Shown: piece by piece, positions 13,916 through 22,582 of the stretch
Layout of the letters: the number at the start of each line of letters is the position of its first letter
How positions within the stretch are numbered: position 1 is the stretch's first letter
Translations under genes and position numbers: made by a program
Source of the DNA: Streptosporangium carneum
Lineage (GTDB): Bacteria > Actinomycetota > Actinomycetes > Streptosporangiales > Streptosporangiaceae
NCBI RefSeq assembly: GCF_027922005.1
Contig: NZ_BSEV01000004.1
Coordinates: 248,001 to 312,000 of the forward strand
DNA: 64,000 bases
Reading direction: 5' to 3'
The notes under the pieces: model-generated
Database searches by the model: none
The model's input: the letters and a program-made list of their open reading frames with translations, nothing else
Told to the model about the DNA's origin: nothing

Positions 13916-16563
13916 CCGGGCCCGCTGAACCCGCCGGCCGACCTGAGAGCGAGCCCGGCAGCAACCGCGAACGTCAGGCGGACGTCCACCGTGCCCAGCA
14001 CGCGCAGGCAGCCGAGGGCAGCACGATCGTCCAAGCGCTGGGTGACATCCACCTGACCCAGCAACTGTCCGACACGCCCCCGCCGCCTGAGGCGATGCGG
14101 ACCCTGGTCTTGGACGTGCCCGACTTCACCGGCCGCGGTCGCGAACTGGCGCAACTGCTGGCAGGCGTGAGCGGCGTGGTGGCGGTGCATGCGGTGAACG
14201 GAATGGCAGGGGTCGGCAAGACCGCGCTGATCCGCCGCGCCGCGCGACTGCTGGCTGACCGGTTCCCCGACGGGCAACTGTTCGTCGACCTGCACGCCCA
14301 CACTCCGGGACAGACCCCGGCCGACCCGGCTGCGGTGCTCGCCTCCCTGCTGGACAAGACCGGACTGGACCCCCGGCACTTGCCCGCTGACCTGGAGGAC
14401 CGAGCCGCGCGGTGGCGCGACCGCATCGCCGGCCGCAAAGTCCTGCTTGTCCTGGACGACGCCGTATCGCCCGCGCAGGTGCGGCCGCTGCTGCCTGGGC
14501 CGGGTGACTGTCTGGTGCTGATCACCAGCCGCGGTCGCCTGGACGTGGAAGAAGCCGAGCACCTCGCTTTACCGATCCTGCCTGCCGACGAGGCGGTGGA
14601 GTTGTTCATCCGGGTCTGCCGCCGTACCCCGGTCCCAGCCGAGATCGGGGCGGTCGAGGAGATCGTGCGGCGGTGCGGGTTCCTGCCGCTGGCCATCGTG
14701 CTGCTGGCCCGCCGGCTGATCCATCGCCCGGCCTGGAGCGTCGCCCACCTGGCCGACATCTTCACCACCGCCGCCGACCGGCTTGCCGTACTCCGGTCCG
14801 GAGACCGTCCCGGAGACCTGGCGGTCGCCGCCGCGTTCGAGATGTCCTACCGCGACCTCACCTCCGCACGGCAGCGGCTGTTTCGCCTCCTGGGCCTGCA
14901 TCCCGGCCTTGACTTCGACGCTCACGCCGCCGCCGCCCTGGCCGGCATCTCGCTCGCCCAGGCTCACGAGGACTTGGACGCCCTGTACCTGGACCACCTC
15001 CTGATCGAGACCCCCGCCTCGCCCGGCCGATACGAACTGCACGACCTGCTCCGTGAATACGCCCGCACCCTCGCCGGCCGTCACGACGGCGAGCAGGACC
15101 GTGGCCAGGCCCTCGAACGGCTTCTGGACCACTACCAGCGCACCGCCCAGACCGCTGAGCACCACCTGGCCAACTACACCCGCCCCGGCGCGCCTCCGGC
15201 TCCCGATGCGGCGATGACCGCGGGCCCGGATCTGCCTGACCGGGCCGCCGCCCTGGGCTGGATGCGCACCGAACGCGCCAACCTGCTCGCCTGCATCGAC
15301 CACGCCACCAGGAATGACCTGTACGGTCGCGTCATCTGGCTGACGGCCGCGATGGCCGCCTTCCTTCACCTCGAAGGCCCCTGGGCCCAGGCCGCGGCTC
15401 TTCACCAGGTCGCGATCGCAGCCGCCCAGCACGAACACGACTCTCCAGGCGAGGCCAGTGCCCTCAGGGACCTGGGCCGAATCCGCGAGCAGAGCGGGGA
15501 CTACGCGGTGGCCATCGGGCTGTTGGAGCGGGCGCTGACCGTCTACCGGGAGATCGGCGACCACCTGGGGGAGGCCAACGTCCTCAACGAACTGGGTTAT
15601 CTACGCCAGCAGACCGGGGACATCGCGGCGACCGCCAGGCTGTTGGAGCGGGCGCTGACCATCTACCGGGAGATCGGCGACAGCCTGGGGGAGGCCAACG
15701 TCCTCAACGAACTGGGTTATCTGCGTCGGCAGAGCGGGGACTACGCGGCGGCCACCGAACTGCTGGAGCAGGCGCTGACCATCTACCAACAGCTCGGCCA
15801 CCGTGTGGGTGAAGCCGATGTCCTCAACGAGCTGGGTTACCAGCGTCGACAGAGCGGAGACCATGCGGCGGCCACCGAACTGCTGGAGCAGGCGCTGGCC
15901 ATCTACCAACAGCTCGGCCATCGTGTGGGTGAGGCCAACGTCCTCAATGATCTGGGTTACCAGCGCCAGCAGAGCGGGGACTACGCGGCGGCCACCGAAC
16001 TGCTGGAGCAGGCGCTGACTGTCTACCAGCAGTTCGACATCCCTGTCGGGGAGGCCAACGTTCTCAACGACCTGGGCCGCATTCACCTCATGACCGGCGA
16101 CCATCCCGCGGCCACCGAACTGCTGGAGCGGGCGCTGTCGCTGTTCCGGCAGATCGGCGGCCGCCTCGGGGAGGCCAACGTTCTCAACGACCTGGGCCGC
16201 GTCCACCTCATGACCGGCGACCATCCCGCGGCCACCGAACTGCTGGAGCGGGCGCTGTCGCTGTTCCGGCAGATCGGCGATCCACAAGGCGAAGCCGCGG
16301 CCCTGAACAACATGGGCGCGCTCGTGGCGAACTCAGCCGGTCCGCAGGAGGCGGTACCCGTGTTTGAGCAGGCATTGCGCCTGACACGTCAGATCAGTAG
16401 TCCATTGGACGAGGCGCACGCACTTGAGGGAATCGCCCGGTGCGCCGTCCGTACTGGCGACCGGGAGGCCGCGATCACCCGTCTGGGCGAGGCAGTGGCG
16501 ATCTACCGGCGGCTCGGAAGCCCCGAGGCTGCGGCAGCCGCCGCGTACCTGGCAACGTTATAG
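13912..16563 (+). CDS. NB-ARC/TPR STAND NTPase (bacterial NLR-like)
   Basis: The 883-aa protein has four regions. (1) An unstructured N-terminus with the motif STIVQALGDIHLT (37-49), matching the end of the preceding protein. (2) An NB-ARC ATPase (about 70-330) with Walker A GMAGVGKT (97-104), Walker B KVLLVLDD, the ITSRG sensor and the GFLPLAIVLLA (GLPL) box. (3) A winged-helix/arm region (about 300-400). (4) At least nine TPR repeats from about 500 to the C-terminus, seven of them in exact 40-residue units. STAND NTPases of this kind act as sensors that oligomerise on ligand binding. Translational coupling to the small effector-like gene suggests a sensor/effector pair. The start is fixed by the ATGA overlap. 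An alternative is a non-immune regulator, because actinomycetes have many NB-ARC-TPR regulators, but this one lacks a SARP/BTAD DNA-binding domain. Confidence 0.85.
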   Translation: MTGPAEPAGRPESEPGSNRERQADVHRAQHAQAAEGSTIVQALGDIHLTQQLSDTPPPPEAMRTLVLDVPDFTGRGRELAQLLAGVSGVVAVHAVNGMAGVGKTALIRRAARLLADRFPDGQLFVDLHAHTPGQTPADPAAVLASLLDKTGLDPRHLPADLEDRAARWRDRIAGRKVLLVLDDAVSPAQVRPLLPGPGDCLVLITSRGRLDVEEAEHLALPILPADEAVELFIRVCRRTPVPAEIGAVEEIVRRCGFLPLAIVLLARRLIHRPAWSVAHLADIFTTAADRLAVLRSGDRPGDLAVAAAFEMSYRDLTSARQRLFRLLGLHPGLDFDAHAAAALAGISLAQAHEDLDALYLDHLLIETPASPGRYELHDLLREYARTLAGRHDGEQDRGQALERLLDHYQRTAQTAEHHLANYTRPGAPPAPDAAMTAGPDLPDRAAALGWMRTERANLLACIDHATRNDLYGRVIWLTAAMAAFLHLEGPWAQAAALHQVAIAAAQHEHDSPGEASALRDLGRIREQSGDYAVAIGLLERALTVYREIGDHLGEANVLNELGYLRQQTGDIAATARLLERALTIYREIGDSLGEANVLNELGYLRRQSGDYAAATELLEQALTIYQQLGHRVGEADVLNELGYQRRQSGDHAAATELLEQALAIYQQLGHRVGEANVLNDLGYQRQQSGDYAAATELLEQALTVYQQFDIPVGEANVLNDLGRIHLMTGDHPAATELLERALSLFRQIGGRLGEANVLNDLGRVHLMTGDHPAATELLERALSLFRQIGDPQGEAAALNNMGALVANSAGPQEAVPVFEQALRLTRQISSPLDEAHALEGIARCAVRTGDREAAITRLGEAVAIYRRLGSPEAAAAAAYLATL
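15481..16320 (+). repeat. Seven tandem 120-bp TPR-coding repeats
   Basis: Units begin at 15481, 15601, 15721, 15841, 15961, 16081 and 16201 with exact 120-bp periodicity and high DNA identity. For example GAGGCCAACGT-TCTCAAC recurs at the same phase in most units, and the unit halves at 16081 and 16201 are nearly identical. Low divergence at DNA level indicates recent expansion or gene conversion of the sensor region. Confidence 0.85.
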
Positions 16564-16599
16564 GAGGCACCCATGAGCCTGGCGGCCCGACATGGGACG

Positions 16600-17187
16600 T
16601 CAGCGTACGTGGCCGGGGCCCATCCCGGTGAAAAGGGCGTCGAGAATCCGGTCGACATACTCATGGGTCAGTTGTTCCTGAGTGATCAGGAACTGGAAGT
16701 ACAGCGGGCCGGACAGGATCGCCATCGCCAGGTCGAGGTCGAAGGCGGGTGACAGTTGGCCCTGGTCGCGGGCCGTCTTCAACCGGGCGACGGTCTTGTC
16801 CGCCTGCGGGGCGATGAAGCGCTCGTTGAGCGCGGCGGCGATCCGGGGTTCGTGCTGGGCCTCGCCGATCAGGGCCTTGAACAAGGGGCCGAAGGGTGGC
16901 CTGGCCAGCAGGTCAACGGCCGAGTGGATCTGGGCGCGCAGGTCGGCGACGATGTCGCCGGTGTCGGGGTAGTCCAGGTCTGGCTCGTTCAGCGACAGCA
17001 GCGAGTCGAGCAGTAGGGCTCCCTTGGATGACCATCGGCGGTAGATGGTCTGCTTGCTGGCGCCCGCACGGGCCGCGACCGCCTCGATGCTCAGTTTGGC
17101 GTAGCCGATCTCCTGGCCGAGCTCCAGCGTGATCCGCATGATGGCCTCGGTCCGGTCAGCGCCGCGACGGTGGGGCGTGTCGGTCAT
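16600..17187 (-). CDS. TetR-family regulator
   Basis: The 195-aa protein has an N-terminal helix-turn-helix (RTEAIMRITLELGQEIGYAK, then IEAVAARAGASKQTIYRRWSSK) and a TetR C-terminal ligand domain of the type found in AcrR-like regulators. It lies 36 bp after the NLR gene in the opposite direction and is divergent from the decayed erythromycin esterase. Two near-perfect palindromes sharing CTTATCGGTACG (17196-17220 and 17251-17282) lie directly upstream of its start and are its likely operators. It was probably the local repressor of the esterase. Confidence 0.9.
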   Translation of the reverse strand: MTDTPHRRGADRTEAIMRITLELGQEIGYAKLSIEAVAARAGASKQTIYRRWSSKGALLLDSLLSLNEPDLDYPDTGDIVADLRAQIHSAVDLLARPPFGPLFKALIGEAQHEPRIAAALNERFIAPQADKTVARLKTARDQGQLSPAFDLDLAMAILSGPLYFQFLITQEQLTHEYVDRILDALFTGMGPGHVR

Positions 17188-17195
17188 GCCAACAC

Positions 17196-17282
17196 CTTAT
17201 CGGTACGGAACGTTCCGTACTTGACATCAGAAGCCCGACATGGACATCATCTTATCGGTACGATACGTTCCGTACCGATAAG
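17196..17282. promoter_or_regulatory. Two palindromic TetR operators
   Basis: Site 1 contains the perfect 18-bp palindrome GTACGGAACGTTCCGTAC (17203-17220) preceded by CTTATCG. Site 2 (17251-17282) is a 32-bp palindrome, CTTATCGGTACG...CGTACCGATAAG, with mismatches only near the centre. Centres are 55 bp apart. TTGACA at 17221-17226, immediately after site 1, could be a -35 box for the rightward gene. Confidence 0.8.
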
Positions 17283-17418
17283 AACGACCAGGTCGAAGCC
17301 CACCCCCGAGGACTACAAGCGGGTGTGCCCTACCTCAGCGCGCACGACGTCAAGGCGACGAGGCCCGACGTTCTTCAACGCGCCCTCGCCACCTCATCGG
17401 AAAGAGGACGATTTCGTG

Positions 17419-18235
17419 ATGCCCGTTCCGTCCCGCCCCAGCTCGTTCGCCGGCTGGCTCAGCGCCCATGCCGTCCCGCTCACCCACCTCGACCCGGAGG
17501 CGGCGCTGGATGAGCTGGAGCCGCTGCGCGAGCTCATCGGGGCGGCCCGTGTCGTCGCGATCGGTGAGAACTCCCACTTCATCGTCGAGTTCTCGCTCAT
17601 GCGCCAGCGCATCCTGCGGTTCCTGGCCGAACGTTGCGGTTTCACCGTCCTGGCCTTCGAGTACGGCTTCAGCGAAGGCTTCCCGCTGGACGCCTGGGCC
17701 CAGGGCGAGGGTCTCGACGATGAGCTGCAGGCCCGGCTCGCCGCGGCGATCCCGGTCGGGGTCGATGAGCCGCTGCGCTGGATGCGCCGGCACAACGCCT
17801 CAGCCGGGGTGCCGGTGCGTTTCGCCGGGATCGACGTCCCGGCGGCCGGTGGGTCCCTGCTTCCCGCGCTGACCCCGGTCGCCGACTACCTGTGCGAGGT
17901 TGATCCCGAGGCCCTCCCGATGATCCAGGAGGCGATCCGGATCGCCGGGTCGTTCGCCGGCGCCTCCGCGGCCTCGGCCGCGCCGGCCTGGACCCGCCTG
18001 GCCGCCGCTTCGCCATCGACAACGTCGCGCTGCAGTCGCCCGAGCCGGGCAGCATCGAGGCCGCCTTGCCGAGGCCGGGCTCGGGCTCAGCGTCGCCGAC
18101 CTCCGCAAGGCGCACGAGACCACCGGCCCCGACCGCATCCGGATCCAGAGCGCCTACGTGCACACGCCCGTCCTGGAGGCGTTTGACGGCATCCTCAACA
18201 CCCCGACCTCCACCGTCGCCGACATCGAGAACTGA
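17419..18235 (+). pseudogene. Decayed erythromycin esterase-family gene
   Basis: The first ~190 codons match the erythromycin esterase family: VVAIGENSHFIVEF (catalytic His/Glu region), LAFEYGFSEGFPLDAW, and GVPVRFAGIDVP. After about 18000 the frame fails. The usual ending (IDNVALQSPEPGSIEAAL, then LSVADLRKAHETTGPDRIRI and FDGILNTPTSTV) continues in other frames to a TGA at 18235, with breaks near 18008 and 18061. The central ~100-150 residues expected in the family are absent. The gene therefore has an internal deletion plus at least two frameshifts. Ribosome binding site GGAAAGAGG precedes the ATG at 17419. Confidence 0.8.
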
Positions 18236-18470
18236 GATGCGACACGTCACGATCCCACCCCGGGCAGGTCGCCGACGGTCCGGCACCACGAGGTCAGCGG
18301 GACGCCGCCCACTGCCGTACCGCTCAGACCGTGGTGGACGCGCATCGAGACCGAGGACGTCATCGTCCAAGCCGCGCAGGAAACCGTCAGCGCAGGCACA
18401 GAATCGGCGGAACGGCGCGTGACGACATGCGCGTATTGCGGACAACGACAGATTGTGAGAGAAGCGACCG

Positions 18471-20000
18471 ATGAAGAACGCCGATGTGATCATTGTGGGA
18501 GCCGGACCGGCTGGCCTCATGCTGGCGAATGAACTGAGCTTGGCCGGGGTGCGACCGCTGGTGCTGGAGCGGTACCCCCACCGCCGCGACACCCCGAAGG
18601 CCGGAGGTCTCGGCGGGCAGATCCTGGAGCTGCTGCGCTACCGGGGCCTGCTGGAACGCTTCCAAGCGGCCTGCACCGGCCCCGTCCCGGCGCCCCGGTT
18701 CCCGTTCGGCGGGGTGCATCTGGACTTCACCCGGCTGGCGGATCCGCCGCTGCACGCGCTGCCGCTGCCGCAGCAGCAGCTGGAGCGGCTGCTCGACGAA
18801 CACGCCGGTGAGCTCGGCGTGGACGTCCGGCGCGGGCACGAGGTGATCGGGGTGAACCAGGACGACGCCGCGGTGACGGTGGACGTGCGGGGCCCGGACG
18901 GCCCGTACCAGGTGAACGCCCGCTACCTGGTGGGATGCGACGGCGCGCGCAGCCGGGTCCGGGACTGGGCCGGCATTCCGTTCCCCGGCATCACCTATCC
19001 GGAGGTCAACCGGCTGGGCCAGGTCACGCTGCCCGACTCGGTGACCGTGCTCGGCAACGGCGATCTCGACGTTCCCGGCTTCGGCACGATCCGCACGGGT
19101 TTCACCCGCACGGACCAGGGCCTGCTCGGCGTCGGCTCCTCACCCGGCGCCCAGAGCGTCTCCCTCTACACCATCGAGGACGAGACCACCGAGTACGACG
19201 ACGACGTCCCGATGACTCTGACCGAACTGCAGGACAGCATCCGCCGCGTGCTCGGCGCGCACCTGCCCCTGGCCGGATCGACGCGGCTGTCGCGCTTCAC
19301 CTTCAAGGCCCGCCAGGCCGAGCGTTACCGTGTCGGGCGCGTCATGGTGGCCGGTGACGCGGCGCATCTGTTCCCCGCCACCGGAGTGGCGCTCAACTCC
19401 GGCATGCTGGACGCGGTCAACCTCGCCTGGAAGCTGGCCGCCGACCTGCACGGCTGGGCGCCGCCCGGGCTGCTGGACACCTACCACGACGAACGCCACC
19501 TCGCCGGTGCCCGCACCATGCTGCACACCCGCGCCCAGGTGGCACTGCGGCGCGGGCACGACGCGGCCGCCGAAGCGCTCCGCGAGATGTTCCAGGAACT
19601 GCTCGCCGACGAGCAGCCGTTGCGCCGCATGGGAGCCATGGTCGCCGGCGCCGACATCCGCTACCCGATGCCCGGCACGAACCCCCACCCCCTGGCGGGC
19701 ACCTTCGCGCCCGACCTCGCCCTGCACACCGACCAGGGAATCACCGGCGTCGCCGAACTCCTGCACCCCGCCCGGCCCATCCTCCTCGACCTCGCCGACC
19801 GCCCCGACCTTCGTGAGGCCGTCCGCGACTGGAGGCAGCGCGTCGACGTTCACACCGCCAAGACCGGCCGGCGACCAGCCGACGCCCTGCTGATCCGCCC
19901 GGACGCTCACATCGCCTGGGCAGCACCCGTCGACGAACCCGCCGGCACCGCCACGCCGGCGCTACGCGAAGCGCTCTCCAGCTGGTTCGGCACACCCTGA
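18471..20000 (+). CDS. FAD-dependent aromatic monooxygenase (PheA/TfdB type)
   Basis: The 509-aa flavoprotein hydroxylase has the Rossmann motif VIIVGAGPAGLMLANELSLAG at residues 6-26, the NADPH/FAD DG motif (VGCDGARSRVR), the GD motif (VMVAGDAAHLFPATGVALN), and a C-terminal thioredoxin-like extension typical of polyketide hydroxylases and rifampicin monooxygenases. Such enzymes hydroxylate aromatic polyketides or inactivate antibiotics; which applies cannot be decided from sequence. It follows the decayed esterase on the same strand with a 235-bp gap, so it may have belonged to the same resistance-type locus. The gap (18236-18470) has no recognisable gene. Confidence 0.88.
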   Translation: MKNADVIIVGAGPAGLMLANELSLAGVRPLVLERYPHRRDTPKAGGLGGQILELLRYRGLLERFQAACTGPVPAPRFPFGGVHLDFTRLADPPLHALPLPQQQLERLLDEHAGELGVDVRRGHEVIGVNQDDAAVTVDVRGPDGPYQVNARYLVGCDGARSRVRDWAGIPFPGITYPEVNRLGQVTLPDSVTVLGNGDLDVPGFGTIRTGFTRTDQGLLGVGSSPGAQSVSLYTIEDETTEYDDDVPMTLTELQDSIRRVLGAHLPLAGSTRLSRFTFKARQAERYRVGRVMVAGDAAHLFPATGVALNSGMLDAVNLAWKLAADLHGWAPPGLLDTYHDERHLAGARTMLHTRAQVALRRGHDAAAEALREMFQELLADEQPLRRMGAMVAGADIRYPMPGTNPHPLAGTFAPDLALHTDQGITGVAELLHPARPILLDLADRPDLREAVRDWRQRVDVHTAKTGRRPADALLIRPDAHIAWAAPVDEPAGTATPALREALSSWFGTP

Positions 20001-20125
20001 TGTGGATCAGGCATCGGCCGGGTGCGGCACAGGCGGCCTGACGGTGCCCGGCGAGCTCCGTGGCGGGTGGAGTGCGCGGAACGCCCAGGGCGGCGCGGGT
20101 GGGGATATGACCTGTAGGCCTGCAC

Positions 20126-20179
20126 GTTGGCTGCCGGAACAGGACCGCCTTCACCGATCGCGCTGTCCCGGCAGCCAAC
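20126..20179. terminator. Long hairpin between convergent genes
   Basis: GTTGGCTGCCGG (20126-20137) and CCGGCAGCCAAC (20168-20179) are perfect 12-bp arms. Pairing continues inward to about 17 bp with one mismatch. It sits between the monooxygenase stop and the convergent I36-type gene stop, as expected for a bidirectional terminator. Confidence 0.7.
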
Positions 20180-20189
20180 TGTTGCTGAA

Positions 20190-20557
20190 CTAGCGGATGC
20201 GGTAGCCGCTGACCCAGCTGCCAATCGAGCTGTAGCCGGTGTTGTCGACGACGATCGCCCCCCGGTGCAGTCGGCGTTGTCCCACAACTCCACCAGGTGA
20301 CTGCTCTCGGTACGGGCGGAATTGATCTTGTCGTTCCAGCCGGAGCCGACGTAATAGCACTGGCTGACGTCCCCGTTGAGCCAGGTGTCCGGGCCTGAGA
20401 AGCCCGTGTCGTCGAAGACGTGGATGCCAGTGACCAGCAGGGCGGTGTCGGTGGAGGACGCCTGGGCCGGACCGGTCGCCAGGACAGGCGCCAGCACGAC
20501 TGCGGCGCCGATGACGCTGAGGAGTCTCAGCTTGACGGCCTTCGTTCGCTGCAACAT
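20190..20557 (-). pseudogene. Secreted I36-type peptidase inhibitor gene with homopolymer frameshift
   Basis: A small secreted protein: signal peptide (LRLLSVIGAAVVLAPVLATG, cleaved near AQA), then a beta/gamma-crystallin-like I36 inhibitor domain (VFDDTGFSGPDTWLNGDVSQ, HLVELWDNADC). The frame breaks in a run of six C (20258-20263, plus strand). A seventh base would continue the domain to VVDNTGYSSIGSWVSGYRIR and the TAG at 20190, while the frame as written runs on into unrelated sequence. A single-base deletion, phase variation or sequencing error are all possible. Start at 20557 has GAAGAG 8 nt upstream. The family inhibits metallo- or other proteases; function here is inferred. Confidence 0.7.
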
Positions 20558-20908
20558 GGACAGCTCTTCTTTGCTTCTTTTTCTTACTTATCTGACATCT
20601 CATTGATAACAGGGAGTCGGTTGGTGGATCACTCCTCCAGTTCGGGTTATCTGAATGTCTTTGTCGGGATATATGACTACCGTTGACGATGGTTAGCGGC
20701 TGACGACCGCGCTTGGACGGGCCATGCTGGCGACGGCTGCGCAATGACCGCGAATCCAGCGAAGTACCGTCTGACCTGTGCTGACGAAGATGTCGTAGAA
20801 GCCGGGGCTAACGCCGCGGCGTGGCGCCGAGGAGACCATGACGTCAGGGGCGGTCAGTAGGCGGTGGGTGCGATGGATCGGGTGTGTGCTGAACGGAGGA
20901 GCGGCGAA

Positions 20909-21289
20909 GTGTCCTATGTGATCACCGTGTACGGGCCGGACGACGGTTCCGGCGAATGCGCGGAGCTCTACGAAGCAGCCATGGGCGGGCACGGAATCGT
21001 GATCGAGCACTGGGCGAAGCCCGCGCAGCGGCTCGGGCTTGCGTTTCTGTCCCAGCTGCCCGGCGAGGACCTCACCGTACGGCACGAGCAGCTGACCGCC
21101 TTTTCGGAGGAACTGGACGCGCTCGCTCGCCACTGGACCAGCACCCCGCCGAACGAGAGGACCATCTCAACCTCGGCGGGCGGCCATCTGTACGAGACGC
21201 CTCTCCTCGTCCATCTCCTCCACCGGCTCTCACTGGTGCGCGCCGCTGTCCGAATCGCCGAACTGTCGGGCGGACACCTGTACATCTGA
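20909..21289 (+). CDS. Hypothetical protein, 126 aa
   Basis: The start is GTG 20909 with GGAGGAG 7 nt upstream, a strong ribosome binding site that excludes the upstream in-frame ATG codons. The protein is soluble, without signal peptide or membrane segment; it begins MSYVITVYGPDDGSGECAEL and has a helical middle (LTAFSEELDALARHW) and C-terminus (LLVHLLHRLSLVRAAVRIAE). I do not recognise the family. It stands alone between convergent or unrelated genes. Confidence 0.6.
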   Translation: MSYVITVYGPDDGSGECAELYEAAMGGHGIVIEHWAKPAQRLGLAFLSQLPGEDLTVRHEQLTAFSEELDALARHWTSTPPNERTISTSAGGHLYETPLLVHLLHRLSLVRAAVRIAELSGGHLYI

Positions 21290-21630
21290 TGACAACGAGC
21301 TGAGATCGGACCTCAAAAACCTGGCAGGAGAGTCGCCCCAGCACCTGCGGTAGCCGGGCTGTCACGGTCACCAGCGGCGGGACCGTCTCGTTGCCCGGCT
21401 TGCGCCGGTTCCTTGATGTCGTCGGGGCCTACGTCGACGGGAAACCCGTCGGGCTGGGCAGCGCGGGCTCCCGGTTGCTGGGCGGCAGGGGCGGGCGTCG
21501 CGGGCGGCCACTGCGGTATCGATGGCGGGACGGATTGGCACGACGGGGGCGCTCATGGCATCACGCCTTCTTATCCACTGAGTTCTGTCCTGGGCTCCGA
21601 GGACCCGGTGACGGCGTTATCCACTGAGTG
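21290..21630. other. Gap with a short direct repeat
   Basis: No supported gene. TTATCCACTGAGT occurs twice (21571-21583 and 21617-21629), 46 bp apart, immediately before the integrase remnant. A minus-strand frame from 21556 begins MSAPVVPIRPAIDTAVAA, which faintly resembles integrase N-termini, but the rest is not coding-like. Confidence 0.4.
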
Positions 21631-21975
21631 TTGGACCACTTCTTCACCCAGCTCGGACTCGGCCCCGCCGTCGTCCGCCGCGACGACGCCCCCAAGCTCG
21701 CGCCCCGCGCCCTGGACGCCCGCCAGTAGAAGCGCTACCTGCGCCCCCTCGCCCGCGACCACGCCATCGGCCGGCTGCTGTTCTACTCCGGCGTCCGGAT
21801 CGCCGAGCTCGTCGCTCTGGACGACGACATCCCGCTCTCGGCGCGTAAAGGCAAGGTCATCGTCCGCTCCGGCAAGGGCGAGATCTCCCGCGAGATCCCG
21901 CTCTTGGACGGCACCGCAATCTCGCCCACCAAGGACGTTGCCATACCCGCACCAGACATCTACGCTATTTCGTAA
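21631..21975 (+). pseudogene. Tyrosine recombinase (integrase) remnant
   Basis: The frame reads LGLGPAVVRRDDAPKLAPRA, then after an in-frame TAG (21727-21729) continues DHAIGRLLFYSGVRIAELVA, the box I region of tyrosine recombinases with its catalytic Arg, then SARKGKVIVRSGKGEISREI. The HxxR and Tyr motifs of box II are absent, and the fragment ends at TAA 21975 inside the next gene's operator. It is inactive and points to a past integration event. Confidence 0.65.
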
Positions 21976-21991
21976 ATATGGAATAGCGTAG
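21960..21991. promoter_or_regulatory. Perfect inverted-repeat operator before the HTH gene
   Basis: CTACGCTATT (21960-21969) and AATAGCGTAG (21982-21991) are perfect 10-bp arms around an AT-rich centre (TCGTAAATATGG). The right arm abuts GGAGG, the ribosome binding site of the gene starting at 22001. It is probably an autoregulatory site. Confidence 0.7.
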
Positions 21992-22000
21992 GAGGATGCG

Positions 22001-22570
22001 ATGAGCGAGGACAAACTCGCCGAATTAGAGCGCCGGATCGCCCACCTGGAGAGTCGAGTCGACACCGCTGCCCCACGACGCCTCCCGAAGTCGCCGTCCC
22101 TCACCACGGCAGCCACCAGCATGCTCCGCCAGGCGAAGGAGGAGAACAGGCTCGGGACGGTGGGCTATGTCGGAGCAGCACGGCTGGCCGGCGGCGAGAA
22201 CCTCTGGGACAGGCAGCTTTCTCTCGCCGAGTTGCTGTCGGCCGATTGGGCGCCAGTGGCCGCCATCCTGGAGTCCCTGGGCAGCCAGCCGCGGCTGGCG
22301 CTGCTCGCCGCGCTCGTACAACAGGGCCGGTGCACCAGCACCGACCTCCAAGAGTCCCTCGGCGGAGACGGCGAGCAGACCACGAGCGGCCAGCTCTATC
22401 ACCACCTGCGCGCGCTACAGAGCGCCAGGCTGATCACACAACGGAGGCGCGGCGAGTACGAGCTGGCACCTCAGGCCACGATCCAGGTCCTCACCATCCT
22501 CGCCGCCGCGTTCGACCTGGCCAACGACCCCCCGCTGGGCCCACCAGCCGATCTCCCCAACCCGGAATGA
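22001..22570 (+). CDS. ArsR-like winged-helix regulator with N-terminal coiled coil
   Basis: The 189-aa protein has an N-terminal short coiled coil (KLAELERRIAHLESRV) and, from about residue 80, an ArsR-like winged helix (ILESLGSQPRLALLAALVQQ, SGQLYHHLRALQSARLI, wing RRRGEYELA). This N-terminal coiled coil plus wHTH layout is seen in uncharacterised actinobacterial regulators. GGAGG lies 5 nt before the ATG and overlaps a perfect palindrome, so it probably represses itself. No target gene is adjacent. The neighbours are an integrase remnant and a Tn3 transposase remnant, so it may have arrived with a mobile element. Confidence 0.8.
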   Translation: MSEDKLAELERRIAHLESRVDTAAPRRLPKSPSLTTAATSMLRQAKEENRLGTVGYVGAARLAGGENLWDRQLSLAELLSADWAPVAAILESLGSQPRLALLAALVQQGRCTSTDLQESLGGDGEQTTSGQLYHHLRALQSARLITQRRRGEYELAPQATIQVLTILAAAFDLANDPPLGPPADLPNPE

Positions 22571-22582
22571 CCAAGCAGGCAC

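Noticed and set aside
18236-18470. Coding-like frame between the esterase remnant and the monooxygenase
   Set aside because: No start codon, no recognised domain, and the frame runs into the next gene.
21380-21556. Minus-strand frame starting MSAPVVPIRPAIDTAVAA as the missing integrase N-terminus
   Set aside because: Resemblance is limited to about 15 residues, the rest is arginine-rich and not coding-like, and it is on the opposite strand from the integrase remnant.
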